Positions 11,046 through 21,468 are shown, counted from the first letter of the stretch. The stretch: 64,000 nt of DNA from Aedes albopictus (GCF_035046485.1 NC_085138.1:66890580-66954579), one strand, 5' to 3'. Numbers and translations are program-made. The notes: generated by a model not told the origin, from the sequence alone.

Positions 11046-11264
11046 TAAGGGGTCGTTGGATACTCGATTGTTCAGGAAATTTTGCACACAAAGAGGGAGA
11101 ATCGTTGCACTTACCTTGTAGCAGCACCAACGGAAGCTCACCTCGCGATCGACGTTCCGACGGCCGTTCACTTCACGGCCACCAGTTCGGGGATGGAAAG
11201 CTGACAGCTGTACACGTTACAGCCACAAGCCAGGGAAAGCCGCTAACACCGACAGCCGTGCTCG
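11046..11264. other. Unassigned GC-richer stretch
   Basis: Rich in ccgacggcc/acagcc phrases and continuous in style with 11430-11960, from which it is separated by the MITE at 11265. Possibly the internal part of an LTR element on the minus strand (see 11960). Confidence 0.25.
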
Positions 11265-11426
11265 GGGGCTGTCCATAAACCACGTGGTCATGAGGGGGGG
11301 GGGGTTCGGCCAATGACCATTTTGTATAGAAAAATAAAAAAAAATGTATGGACAAATGACCACGCGGGGGAGGGGGGGGGGTTGAAAAGTCCCAAAAAAA
11401 TCACCACGTGGTTTATGGACAGCCCC
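11265..11426. mobile_element. MITE with 3-bp target duplication
   Basis: Perfect inverted ends GGGGCTGTCCATAAACCACG / CGTGGTTTATGGACAGCCCC, flanked by TCG on each side (11262-11264, 11427-11429). The 162-bp interior has G runs of 9-10 that also pair loosely. A 3-bp duplication fits the PIF/Harbinger-related 'm3bp' class of mosquito MITEs, though TCG is not the usual TWA target. Confidence 0.85.
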
Positions 11427-11429
11427 TCG

Positions 11430-11959
11430 TCATAGCTACCAGCGATCGGGTCGACCAACAGCAGCCGTACTCTACAGCCACCGATGGAAGGATTCTCACA
11501 GCACACCGCCAGCAGCCGCGCACACCGCCACTGCCAGCTCAATGACGCCGACAACCGCACTCGTTACGGTTATCAGCGTAGGTTCACTCTCGAAGGACCA
11601 CGGCTTTGCGCCGAACTCGTAGAAGCTGCCCGTTGTCGCCCGTTTGCCGACGGTCACACGTGGGGGATGCCAAAAAAAAAGGAAAATTATTCCGCAGAAA
11701 AATTATTCCTGAATAACCAAGTGAATAACTCTTGGCATCCACTCCACGGTTTCACGACGAGCAAACACGACAACGAGCACAGGAATTCCTTCCAATGCGA
11801 CGCTGAGCAGGTCGCAACACGTCCGCTTTCGGTCCGCCAACTTCGACTCGGGAGAAGCACCACTGCTGCACCACCGCTGCACACACACCCTCACACTCGG
11901 AGCAGGACGGACGACAACGTTGAGCCGATCGCCGGGTTGACCGGGCTCGTTCACCTTTC
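11430..11959. other. Unassigned GC-rich stretch
   Basis: Plus frame 11484-11975 (163 codons) is Arg/His/Thr-rich and overlaps minus frames of similar length, as expected from GC-rich non-coding DNA. No domain is recognised. It may be untranslated leader of the LTR element next to it. Confidence 0.3.
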
Positions 11960-12185
11960 TATTCGCTTCGGTTAAGTACAAGAAAAACACTTTTCAACTT
12001 TTCGCTTCGATCTGTTCGCGTTGGATGTTTATTCAATACTGATACTGATGATGACAATGGGATTGAATTTATACTCTAGTATGCGTCAGCCGGATCCTGC
12101 CACGCAACGCTGTTAGCTCCGCCCATTCGGGCGAATCCGCTGGAAAGCGCCTCGCTGTCGTCGATATTTATACGGGGGGCGACCC
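11960..12185 (-). mobile_element. Probable LTR, split by Jockey insertion
   Basis: On the minus strand the order is: GTATAAATATC, a second TATA box GAGTATAAATTC (~12075), TCAGT initiator-like motifs ~30 bp on, then AATAAA (12028-12033). TATA, start and poly(A) signal within 100 bp is the layout of an LTR with a short R region. The other half probably lies past the Jockey insertion, at 16520-16547, where the minus strand reads TGTACGCGCCCAACGCG, a plausible LTR 5' end. The leader or internal part would then be 11430-11960. No primer-binding site, gag or pol was found, so this is an inference, perhaps a solo or truncated BEL-like LTR. Confidence 0.4.
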
Positions 12186-12375
12186 GGTGCCCGTGTCAGA
12201 CCCATACGGTGCAGACGTAAGTTTGGTTTCACTCTCAAACAAGAGTATTTTTCCCGCGATTTTCCGTCCCCGAGATCTCTCTCCTGCGCTTGTCCACCTT
12301 TTCGGTGTGGCAGACAAAGTTGAGGTGCTGCGTCAACCAGCAGCAAATCACCATCGTCCCATAGCAGTCGCGACG

Positions 12376-13635
12376 ATGGGTCGCCCCCGCCCGCCGGCGG
12401 ACCCTGCCTCGCAGCAAGCGGCGTCACAAGCAAACGGGCAGCAACCGAGTGGCTCCAAACGGCCACGCCAAGACGATTCCGACCAGAACGAGTTGAATGC
12501 CAGAATTCTGGCCAAGAACAAGTTCTCCACCCTGCCGGTGGACAGCAACCAAGCCCCCAAGCCCAAGAAGGTTCCCCCGATCTTCGCTAATACGAAGGAG
12601 GTCGCCGCACTCAGAAATGAGTTGGCGAAAAAGCAAATCCACCCGCTCTTCAAGATTTGCAGCACCGGGACGAAGATTATTTGTTCCACCACCGCCGACT
12701 ACCAGGAGGTTGGCAAGTACCTGATGGACAAGCGGCACGAGTTCTACACCCACGACGTGCCCGGAAACAAGCCCTTCAAAGTACTCCTCCGCGGCCTGGA
12801 AGAGTACACCCCGGAGGCGATCATGCAGGAGCTGAAGGTGCACAAACTGAAGCCTGTGAACGTTTTTCCCATCCGGCGTGGGGAAGGCACCAACCAACGG
12901 GACCGGCCCTACCTGGTCCATCTCGAGAAGGGCTCCATCACCATGAAGGAACTCCGGAACGTGAAGGCACTGTTCCAGATCATCGTCGAGTGGGACAAGT
13001 TCCGCCCGAGAAAACGCCAGGTGACCCAGTGCGACAATTGCCTCGCCTACGGACACGGCACCAAAAACTGCCACATGCAACCGCGGTGTGGCAAGTGCGC
13101 CGGACCACACACAACACAAACGTGCGACTCGATGGAGGAAGGAACGGACCCAAAGTGTGCGAACTGTGGGGACAAGCACGAAGGCAACAACCGCGCATGC
13201 CCAAAACGCGCGGAATTCCTGGAGATTCGAAGGAAAGCCTCCACGAAGCAGCAGCGCGGCCGAGAACGGCCACCACCGCCCCCGGCGACGGAGGAACACT
13301 TCCCCCGGCTCCCCTACAAGGTACCGAATCTCCCACCGGTCAATGTGAACCGTCATCGTGAGACTCAGCCGACCTCTTCAGTCCAGCATCGCCTCGTGGC
13401 AGCCGCCACCGCACCGCCTGAGCGAAACAGAATCCCTCCACCTGGCTGGGGGAATTTAGACCAAGACGTCCCAACTGCCCACCCGATGGACGACGGCTCT
13501 CTCTACCCCCCGGAGGTAGTAACTGAGCTCACCATGAGCTTGTTCGAACGGCTTGGATCATGCCGGTCAAAACGAGAGCAAATCAACGCTGTCACGATGA
13601 CGGTTCAATCCTTCCTTGCAAAGTATGGGCCCTGA
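12376..13635 (+). CDS. LINE ORF1, gag-like nucleic-acid chaperone
   Basis: 419 residues from the ATG at 12376; the frame is open from 12187 but has no earlier ATG, so this start is chosen. The N-terminus is Pro/Gln/Ser-rich and basic. Residues ~95-215 form the PRE_C2HC-type region of Jockey gag proteins (HPLFKICST..KPFKVLLRGLEEYTPE..RPYLVHLEKG). Three zinc knuckles follow: CDNCLAYGHGTKNC at residue 219, CGKCAGPHTTQTC, and CANCGDKHEGNNRAC at 261. The rest is Pro-rich (RERPPPPPATEEHFPRLP). Such proteins coat LINE RNA and assist priming. The stop TGA overlaps ORF2 by 11 nt, which suggests ORF2 is made by reinitiation or a frame change on the same RNA. Confidence 0.92.
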   Translation: MGRPRPPADPASQQAASQANGQQPSGSKRPRQDDSDQNELNARILAKNKFSTLPVDSNQAPKPKKVPPIFANTKEVAALRNELAKKQIHPLFKICSTGTKIICSTTADYQEVGKYLMDKRHEFYTHDVPGNKPFKVLLRGLEEYTPEAIMQELKVHKLKPVNVFPIRRGEGTNQRDRPYLVHLEKGSITMKELRNVKALFQIIVEWDKFRPRKRQVTQCDNCLAYGHGTKNCHMQPRCGKCAGPHTTQTCDSMEEGTDPKCANCGDKHEGNNRACPKRAEFLEIRRKASTKQQRGRERPPPPPATEEHFPRLPYKVPNLPPVNVNRHRETQPTSSVQHRLVAAATAPPERNRIPPPGWGNLDQDVPTAHPMDDGSLYPPEVVTELTMSLFERLGSCRSKREQINAVTMTVQSFLAKYGP

Positions 13636-16276
13636 GGAAGGACTACGAATCGCTAATTGGAACGCTCGCTCTGTAAGAGCGAAAAAACTCGAGCTGGTTA
13701 CCTTCCTCGACCAGCACAAGATTGACATCGGAGTCGTCACCGAAACCCGGCTCAACCCAGCAACCAACTTTTCGCTGCCCAACTACGTCATGGTCCGACT
13801 GGATCGCCAGCACTCCAGTGGCGGTGGTGTGGCAATCTTCATCAGAAAGGGCATCCGGTACAATGTCCTTCCGCACCCACGCACGAGAGTCATCGAAGCC
13901 ATCGGTGTCCAAATCAGCACCCTCCGAGGGGGCATCAACATCTTCGCCGTCTACGCACCCCGGCAATGCGTGGATAGCAATGGGACATCGGACCTGTTCA
14001 CGGAGGATCTGCAGAGGCTGACAAACCACCAGAAGAATTTCGTGGTGGCCGGCGACCTCAACGCTCGCCACTCCCTGTGGCGAAACCACGTAAGTAATAA
14101 AAACGGTAGACTCCTTGCAGATCATCTCAACACAGGCACGTGTGTCCTGCACCACCCCGATGAACCCACGTTCGTCTCTCCGGCGGGAATAACTTCGACG
14201 CTGGACGTTTTCCTATCGGATCTGGCCCTATCGAAACCGACTACCCACCAGGACTTGAGCTCGGATCACCTCCCGGTGACATGCGAGCTTGAATGCGTCC
14301 CAACACAAATCCCACCGGCGATGAGACGGGACTACCACCGGGTGGACTGGGTGGCTTTCAGCCGCCTGGTGGACTCTAAACTTCCGGAAGGCCCGGAACT
14401 ACCAACCGTTGAAGCCATCGAACGAAATCTGGACGTGTTCGAACAAGCCATCCGTACAGCCGAAGACACCTACGTCCGCTGGGTACCGGTGACACGCCGT
14501 TTCGCAGCCATTGATGACCAAACTCGCCAGATCATCCAACAACGCAACGCCGTCCGAAGACAATTCCAACGGACCGGGTGTCTGTTGAAAAAGCAGGAAC
14601 TTTCTCTCCTCAACAACCAAATCAAGATCCGGATGGACGAGATACGGAACAAGCAATTCTCGGAAGACATCAGGCGGCTCGATGACCATTCCAGGCCCTT
14701 CTGGAAAGTGGCCAAAATCCTGAAGAAACGGCCACAAGCTGTCCCCCCACTGAAGGACGAAGTCGGTGGCCTCTTGGTCTCCCCGTCGGAGAAGGCAAAC
14801 GCCATCGCCATCAAGCTGGTAGAGGCGCACAACCTCGGAGCCAGTATGTCAAGCCCCCATGAAGAAGCGGTCCAACGAACCATCAACCAACTCGAAGACA
14901 ACGATGAAGCCCCTTTCGATGGACAGGTCACCGAAGACGAGGTCAGGTCGGCGATCAAGCGAACCAAAAATATGAAGGCCCCCGGCAACGACGGAATATT
15001 CAACCTGGTTCTGAAGAAGCTCTCGGGCAAATCGTGCCGCTTCCTGGCGGCGATCTTCACCAGGTGCTTCCAGCTGAACCACTTCCCAACCAGGTGGAAG
15101 ATGGGGAAAGTCATCCCCATTCTGAAACCTGGGAAGGACCCAACGGCTGCATCAAGTTACCGGCCCATCACTTTGCTATCGGCAGTGAGTAAAGTGTTCG
15201 AGCGCCTGATCCTCCGACGTTTAATGGAACACATCGACGAAAGGAACCTCATCGTGCCTGAGCAGTTTGGATTCCGAAGGGGGCACTCCACCGTCCACCA
15301 GCTAGTGCGTGTGGAGAACATAATCCACCGGAACAAGGCCGTCTCGAAGAACACGGCCATGGTAGTGCTAGATGTTGAAAAGGCCTTCGACAACGTCTGG
15401 CACGATGGCCTCATCCACAAGCTGGCCCAGGCGGAGTTCCCCAGCTACCTGACGAGGATGGTAAGAGAATACCTAACCAACCGGTCTTTCCAGGTTTCCC
15501 TAGCAGGTACATCGTCCGGAGTCCAAGCTGTTCCAGCAGGCGTTCCCCAAGGCAGCCTCCTCGGTCCGATCCTGTACAATCTGTACACCTCCGACATCCC
15601 GCAGCTCCCGGGTGACTGCTTCCTGGCACTGTATGCGGACGACAGTGCAATAGTGGCCAACGGCCGCACCCCACAGGCCTATCGCTCCCGGCTGCAACGA
15701 GGGGTCACCGCCTACGTAGACTACCTGTCCAGCTGGAAAATCAAGGTAAACGAGGCCAAAACCCAAGCGATTGTGTTCCGGCATCGACCTTCTCCGAAGC
15801 TTCTCCCACCACCGGACTGCTACATCCGTATCAATGGCCGACCAATCGACTGGCTGGACGAGGTAGACTACTTGGGCGTCACGATGGACAACAAGCGGAT
15901 CTACCGTACCCACACCGACAAGCTTCGCAACAAGTGCATCGGGCTCCAAAAATCGCTATACCCGCTGATTTGTCGGCGGTCCAAACTGTCAAGGAGGAAC
16001 AAACTGGCAGTACTGAAGGCGATCATCGCTCCGGTGATCAACTACGCCATGCCGGTGTGGGGTACGTGTGCAGAAACGCACAAGCAAAAGCTGCAGGTGG
16101 TGCAAAACCGTATCCTGCGCCAAATCCTCGACGCTCCCTTCGACACAAGGATCAGCGAACTACACCGAAGTGCAGAAATCAAGCCCGTCAGTGACCGCAT
16201 CGAGGAAGCAATCGACAGCTTTATAGCTAAAGCCGAGGTCTCTGAACACCCGCTCATCCGAGCGTTGGCTACATAG
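13625..16276 (+). CDS. LINE ORF2, endonuclease-reverse transcriptase
   Basis: 883 residues from the ATG at 13625 (codons just upstream lack ATG). The N-terminal ~225 residues are an APE-type endonuclease: IANWNARSV, VVTETRL with the catalytic Glu, GDLNARHSLW at residue ~143, and SSDHLPV at ~212. The reverse transcriptase spans about 450-730: KAPGNDGI, YRPITLLSAVSKVFE, PEQFGFRRGHSTVHQL, LDVEKAFDNVW, GVPQGSLLGPILY, and the active-site YADD at 670-673, then VDYLGVTMD. The C-terminus has the usual AIIAPVINYAMPVW and ends without RNase H. It nicks target DNA and copies LINE RNA in the nucleus. All catalytic motifs are present and there is no stop or shift, so it looks functional. Confidence 0.94.
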   Translation: MGPEEGLRIANWNARSVRAKKLELVTFLDQHKIDIGVVTETRLNPATNFSLPNYVMVRLDRQHSSGGGVAIFIRKGIRYNVLPHPRTRVIEAIGVQISTLRGGINIFAVYAPRQCVDSNGTSDLFTEDLQRLTNHQKNFVVAGDLNARHSLWRNHVSNKNGRLLADHLNTGTCVLHHPDEPTFVSPAGITSTLDVFLSDLALSKPTTHQDLSSDHLPVTCELECVPTQIPPAMRRDYHRVDWVAFSRLVDSKLPEGPELPTVEAIERNLDVFEQAIRTAEDTYVRWVPVTRRFAAIDDQTRQIIQQRNAVRRQFQRTGCLLKKQELSLLNNQIKIRMDEIRNKQFSEDIRRLDDHSRPFWKVAKILKKRPQAVPPLKDEVGGLLVSPSEKANAIAIKLVEAHNLGASMSSPHEEAVQRTINQLEDNDEAPFDGQVTEDEVRSAIKRTKNMKAPGNDGIFNLVLKKLSGKSCRFLAAIFTRCFQLNHFPTRWKMGKVIPILKPGKDPTAASSYRPITLLSAVSKVFERLILRRLMEHIDERNLIVPEQFGFRRGHSTVHQLVRVENIIHRNKAVSKNTAMVVLDVEKAFDNVWHDGLIHKLAQAEFPSYLTRMVREYLTNRSFQVSLAGTSSGVQAVPAGVPQGSLLGPILYNLYTSDIPQLPGDCFLALYADDSAIVANGRTPQAYRSRLQRGVTAYVDYLSSWKIKVNEAKTQAIVFRHRPSPKLLPPPDCYIRINGRPIDWLDEVDYLGVTMDNKRIYRTHTDKLRNKCIGLQKSLYPLICRRSKLSRRNKLAVLKAIIAPVINYAMPVWGTCAETHKQKLQVVQNRILRQILDAPFDTRISELHRSAEIKPVSDRIEEAIDSFIAKAEVSEHPLIRALAT

Positions 16277-16477
16277 TTTTTCAAATTTAGATTAAGTTAG
16301 GTTAAGTAGGTTATAAAATTGAAAACAAACACGATATTTCTAATATCAAAACGAAACAATTCACAACGAAAACACACAAAACACATTTTATACACATAAA
16401 CAAACAAAACCAAAGGATGAAAAGATTGAACTCTGTAACACTTGAATAAGAAAATATGTAAAACAAACAAAATATTG

Positions 16478-16483
16478 AATAAA
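16478..16483 (+). promoter_or_regulatory. LINE poly(A) signal
   Basis: AATAAA 23 bp before the terminal A run of the Jockey element. The distance is right for cleavage at the A run that joins the 3' target duplication. Confidence 0.7.
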
Positions 16484-16966
16484 CATGAATTTAAAGGTAA
16501 AAAAAAGGTGCCCGTGTCATTCTCGCTTGCACGCGTTGGGCGCGTACAGGGCTTTATCAACCCGTTTCTAGATAGTAGATAGAAACCCGACTAGATGGAC
16601 ATTACAAAATTATAACAAACTGTGTTATTTTGTTACAATAATTTTTTATAACAAGGGTTGTTACAAAACATGTACCGTTAGTAGTTAAAATAACAAAAAT
16701 TCTAACAAAATTCCCTCTAAAAAGAACAAAAATGTAATAACTTGTGTTATGATCATAACAAAAATATTACAAAACTTGTTCCGTGAAATATGATAGAATA
16801 TAACAAAATTATAACAAATTGTGTTATAATTCCTTTGACACCAATTAGGGTAAAAACTAATTTTATACTCATTTTTTGGGTAAATAATTTTAAGTGTGTT
16901 ATTCTATTTTTAGAAAAAAGTAAGTAACATAAAAAATAGTTTCCAGAACTTTATAAAATTTTTGGG

Positions 16967-17045
16967 TCCGAACGGGATTTGAACCAAGACACCTACCATC
17001 GGTAGAAATCTAGCGCCTCTGCCAATGAGGCCATCACGGCTCTTG
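16967..17045 (-). other. tRNA-like block in element A
   Basis: On the minus strand: GAGCCGTGATGGCCTCATTG, GCAGAGGCGC, then GGTTCAAATCCCGTTCGGAC. The A box (TGGCCTCATTGG) and B box (GGTTCAAATCC) are at tRNA-like spacing, but the acceptor and T stems do not pair well. So it is not a working tRNA, but could drive RNA polymerase III. It is kept at the same place in copy B. Confidence 0.55.
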
Positions 17046-17422
17046 AGGAGAGCGGTGATAAAAGCTCTACTAGTTCTACGTATTGCCAGCTCCGTCATTC
17101 AAATGCTTGTTTGTCAGACGTACACGAGAGGAGAAGTATGACGTCACATTGAGCTCGTTGACACATAATAGACTTGATTTGTCGATAGAGATCTTGTTTT
17201 AATCGATCACAATTATATCATAGGCATATATGATAACAACTTTAGATATAATTTAGTTATATTTTAAGTTTTATTTTTATTTGAGCAATGCAATGAAATC
17301 CATCACATAAGTGGTCATCCATTAAGTATATCGTCACGTTTAGAGGAGCCAGGAAGGGTTGAAAATTTCCAATTTTACCGTGACGTACTTAGCCCTTCAG
17401 GAGGCGCGCCGTTGGAAAAAGC

Positions 17423-17660
17423 ACAGACAAACAGACGTATCACATGGAACAAATTGCGATAAAAATCATCGTCACGAAGACATAATCGCCCAATGCCAAC
17501 TAAGCTGTGCTACGCAAACCACTCAGTAGGTGGCGGTAGTGAACAAACGTCAAATAGTAGCAAAAACAAAACGATGCGAGCGCCGTGACCAAGCGATTTC
17601 CGAACTACAAAATATTTGAACTAACCGTTAAAAAGGATAACGAGACGTCTGTTTGTCTGT
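17423..17660. mobile_element. MITE, 238 bp, 9-bp duplication
   Basis: Inverted ends ACAGACAAACAGACGT / ACGTCTGTTTGTCTGT. Flanks are GGAAAAAGC and GGAAAAAGT, a 9-bp duplication with one mismatch. Copy B of the host element has the empty site (gttggaaaaagtataac near 30025). A relative with the same ends lies at 33747-34004. Duplications of 8-9 bp fit hAT or Mutator-like transposases. No coding capacity. Confidence 0.85.
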
Positions 17661-18194
17661 GGAAAAAGTATAACACCACCAAAAAAGCCGCTCGGTGCAG
17701 TTTCAGGATCAAACTGGCGCGCGTCCAGAAAGACTAATGGATGCTCCCTAAGGTCGAAACAAAATAGGCTGAATAAATTCCATGATTAACTGAGCAGAAT
17801 TAGTAGCATAGCGGGCATTTTTTTAATGATAATTATTATTTAATTCCACTTTTGTTCTCCACGTTCAATAACATTCACTACTCGTATTAATTTCGTCAGA
17901 GAGCAGTAGTACTGTTTTGGTATTTTCTGTAATCGATCTCATGTTTTCGTGTGTAGAGAGAGATACGTCATTTGCGTAAAATTCAAGTCAAAAGTATTAC
18001 AAGTTACATGTAACGGAAGAATTGTTCATCTGGTCGGAAATTACAGCACATGCAATATCCATCGTTTTAGACAGGGTGACTTTGGGTATTATCAGCAGGT
18101 TTGTTATTTTCGTCATAAGGGTATTGTCGGCCGCATTGCCTTAAACTTGCTCACGCAGAAAAAATGACGCTTGTTTAAAACCATGAAACGTATA

Positions 18195-18575
18195 CTGCCG
18201 GTGGAAGCATAATTGTCCCATGTGCATTTTTGGCAATATTGAGTTTTTGCAGCCCATGACCATATATCGTGGGGTACTACCATATGGGGAAATAAAAATA
18301 GGTAGTTTGTTCCGGAAATTGTTGAAAAAATGCATGGCCGATTTGTAACATTCTTAAAAGTGGACGCATAAGCGTCACGTTTCATTAGAAATCATATGGA
18401 ACTATAAAATCGCTCTAAAACAAAAAATAGTGCTCAAATTAAAAATTGGTTGATGTTAGAACACGATTCAGCACTTATACTTCATAGTTGAGACAATTTA
18501 CTTTTTTCGAACTTTGGACGCGATTTTCTCGATTGTCTGTTTTTGCACATGGGACATTTATGCGTCCACCGGCAG
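18195..18575. mobile_element. TA-type MITE, 381 bp
   Basis: Inverted ends CTGCCGGTGGAAGCATAA and TTATGCGTCCACCGGCAG (one mismatch region), followed inward by ttgtcccatgtgc / gcacatgggac. Flanked by TATA on both sides, consistent with a TA target and ends that begin TA. Copy B has the empty site: gaaacgtatagttgatt near 30865. No transposase frame; probably mobilised by a Tc1/mariner-type enzyme. Confidence 0.88.
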
Positions 18576-20185
18576 TATAGTTGATTATCAAACTGAGAAT
18601 TTGATCATTCCAAAACTATATTTCTTTGTTCTTACTCAGAGTTAACCGAAAGAGATTTTTCAAAAAACTCATCAAAATTGCTATTAGAAAAGCTTTTTTT
18701 TTAATAATGTTTGCTTCATGTTTCATTTTGTCAACAAAATACCCGAGTTTTCTTCAAAATTATACGCTGTTAAAAAATACGTATTTTGGGAATTGGAGTT
18801 TTTGTGTTAAAATATGTTTTTTATGAGTAAAACAAGTTTTTTCTGTGTTTATTTTATCACAAAGCCCATTTGCTTCCTTATATTTGTTCAGACACTTTTC
18901 TCTAATACGAATGGTCTCCGTATAACAGTTTTTCAAGAACATTCATGTCAAAAACATTCGCTCTTCTCAAAAGTTACTCTCGAAACCAAACGATCTTTTC
19001 TCACGTAAAAACACCTATACTGTTATTGCTGAATACGTTAGCTACGTTTCGCCTGAAGCCAAGGTATTAAAGTTTTGTCGTTTACCGATTTCAGCATTTC
19101 GCGCAGATTTGCTATATAGTGGATTCACTTCTACACGACTTTATCTAGCTGCTTTTCCAGTTTCGAAGTTACGCGAAGTTCATTAGAGAAGATTTTTCTT
19201 TCCTGTTAGCCTTATTCTCCACCGGCCCTCCATTCTACTCCAATTTCTACTAGAGAACGCTACAAAAGCTGCCACATTACAAAATAAACTATATGAAAGC
19301 AACGGTTTTGTTGGTTGGATTCTTATTCGATTGGCATATCATCCAGCAACTATTCCGGATTTGGATTAGAGTGCAATAAAAGAATCTCAAAAAATTAGAA
19401 AACAGATACCTGTGAATTATTTGATTTGCAGCTATATATCCAGCTTACAGTTTATTTTGATAAAAAGCCATGTTGATATCCCAAGAGTTTTTTTACTACA
19501 GCTTCTAGCTATAATGATATCGCATAACGATAGCTTCAAAACATTACTTGTATGTGAATTTGGTAGATTAAACTAAATGATAACAAGTTCTGTTACTTTT
19601 TCAATAAGAAATGTGACGTCGTCCACAAATTACGTATCGCTCAAGGGAGAGGGTGAAGTACAATCAAGCGATACGGTCAATACAAAAACTTTAGGAATTT
19701 CATACTCTAGAGTGTACCGGAAGAGGAACGGGAAGTTAAAACTTGACGATTTTAGCCTTGCGTTGCGTTATAAATGAATGTTACCAATGTTATACGTTTT
19801 GTTTTTAATCTTTTGGCTCGAATATTATGTAATATTGACCACAAAAATGATCAAACTTTTTCGCGTCGATACAAAAAACCAACAAATTTTGAAATTATTT
19901 TGTTGCAACAATCATAGCAAATATTATAATAAATCTGTTACGAAATCATGTTATAGGCAATTATTTAACTATGCATAATCTAACAAATTTTGTTATATAC
20001 CTGTTTGAATAAATAATACAAGATTTGTTATAGTTTTGTTTCTAAAATAATAACAAATTTTGTTACAATTTTGTTATGGTCATTCATATACAAGAATCCT
20101 TACAACAAAATTATATCAAATTCTGTTATTTTTAACAAGGGTTGTTATAATTTTGTTATTATCTTGTTAGGTGCTTCTGGTCGGG

Positions 20186-20335
20186 AAGTAGTTGATATAA
20201 ATAGTAAATAGAAAGATATAAAGTAGGAGCCTCCTACTTCTACTAGGAGGAAAGGGAAGGGTCAGGGATTGAACCCAGAACCTTCTGCATACGAATCAGA
20301 AGCGGTAGCTCCTATTTAGGCCACCAAGCCCGTCA
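20186..20335 (-). mobile_element. tRNA-derived SINE head
   Basis: Minus strand: GGGCTTGGTGGCCTAAATAG (A box), an anticodon-arm-like CTTCTG..CAGAAG, then GGTTCTGGGTTCAATCCC (B box). After it come cttcccttt and a taggaggctccta palindrome, then AT-rich sequence. Element A is inserted at its 3' side; its tail may continue at 16520-16585, where similar tagatagtagatagaaa strings occur. Not a true tRNA: the anticodon loop is too long. Confidence 0.55.
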
Positions 20336-21465
20336 ACAGTGATCCAACATAAGACTAGCATCCAAACAAATATTTTTATTTTTTGAAATTTTTACCATAT
20401 TTTGTTCACGATTTGCGACGATGCGATTTATCCTGTGTGCCTCTCAACATAGCCTGGGAAAGGCACAATTACTGAGCGATTATTTTCCTATCAGTTATGC
20501 ATGGGCGAAGTGGCCCGTACCACCGACCAAATACCGCTCACCTCGGAGCACCGTTCATTCCTCCCAACAGGTCACTCATGAAATACATATAAATAGATAG
20601 GCCCTCATGCCCACAAAAGAGTTGTAATTCAAAAAGTCAAAACATGCACGCAATCCATCCTTCAGGTCAGTCTGGTCTGCTGGTGGCTCTCCCACGTCGT
20701 CGTCCTGTTGAGCACGACAAACACACACGCGCACACATAAGTGCGGACGCATTTCCCAGGCCCACAGCCGCGCCAGTCTAGAGCAGCACACGATCAGGAA
20801 TTGCTGATTGCCGGTTGCCGGCGACCGACGCGACGCGGCGCTGGTCGTCGGAATGTGGTGCATATGGGAAGGCACAATCAGTGGCATCAGAGGGCGGATA
20901 CACCGGAAGTTGTGGGTGGAAGCGGCACCACCGGTGGCGGTGGCGGCGGCTGCCACCGACGACGGGAAGGACAACGTGCAATTTGATGTAATGTAAATAA
21001 TGGAAACGGCTACCGTAAGCGGCATCAGCACGTGTTTGACGGCGCGGCGCGACAGGAACATCGCGACGAGTGTGGTGGAAGGAGTGACAACCGATGAAGG
21101 GCACGTGTTTTTTTTTTGTGGAACCTACCATGTTGATGCGAGTTGAATGATAGAGGCACATTAGGTTGATTACCAACGCTGAGTGGAGCTTCAGAGCGAT
21201 TCGAGAGCATATTGGTAGGCCATCAGAAATGGTCTAACAGTTGGATGTTGATCATCGAATCTAATGTTTGATACCTGTTTTTGTGAGAATATTGGAGCAA
21301 GCTGAATTAGTGATGCAATTTCCAGTGCTATTTCCAATTTTTACGGGTTTCTTTTTCGGTTTTGATTTTGGTCATTACCGGTTACATGTTCAGTTCTTTC
21401 ATTATTTTCCATCGTAGTTTAAAGTTTGAACTACGCTTTCTGCATGATTTCCAATAGCACTGTTG
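20336..21465. other. Unassigned, partly GC-rich
   Basis: Non-repetitive in this window. 20690-20990 is GC-rich with ggtggcggtggcggcgg strings and overlapping frames on both strands (20576-21061 minus, 20778-21176 minus), none with a recognised domain; stop depletion follows from the composition. May be single-copy host DNA, for example a promoter or UTR, but nothing proves it. Confidence 0.3.
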
Positions 21466-21468
21466 AAA

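Larger units (their letters stand above)
12199..16506 (+). mobile_element. Complete Jockey-clade LINE, 4.3 kb
   Basis: Bounded by a perfect 13-bp target duplication, GGTGCCCGTGTCA, at 12186-12198 and 16507-16519. Between them are a 177-bp 5' UTR, a gag-like ORF1, an overlapping ORF2 with endonuclease and reverse transcriptase but no RNase H, a 230-bp 3' UTR with AATAAA and a terminal A run. That architecture is the Jockey clade. Both frames are open over their whole length. No internal insertion is present, unlike every other large element here, so it is among the youngest. The 5' UTR carries an AGACGT downstream-promoter-like string at 12213. It landed in the probable LTR described at 11960. 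Confidence 0.92.
16586..20185. mobile_element. Long TIR element, copy A (3.6 kb)
   Basis: Ends CCCGACTAGATGGACATTAC and, inverted, CCCGACCAGAAGCACCTAAC. Both termini carry many TTGTTA / TAACAA / TTATAAC motifs within 250 bp, like subterminal transposase-binding sites. Copy B at 29196-32444 matches throughout in the same orientation. After removing the younger insertions (17423-17660, 18195-18575 here; 30265-30565 in B) both come to about 2.95 kb. No frame encodes a recognisable transposase. Flanking bases are AA/AA here and TT/TT at copy B, so the target duplication may be 2 bp or absent. A minus-strand tRNA-like block lies at 16967-17045. Superfamily not recognised. Confidence 0.75.

Noticed and set aside
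12424..13356. 310-codon minus ORF opposite LINE ORF1
   Set aside because: Shadow of a GC-rich coding frame; no domain, while the plus frame has zinc knuckles.
14399..15949. Minus ORFs of 143-216 codons opposite LINE ORF2
   Set aside because: Shadows of the endonuclease-RT frame on the plus strand.
19577..19777. 66-codon ORF in element A
   Set aside because: The counterpart in copy B is broken by indels, so no selection for a protein is visible.
20576..21176. Overlapping minus ORFs of 132-161 codons
   Set aside because: GC-rich patch with open frames on both strands; His/Ala/Thr-rich chance sequence without a domain.
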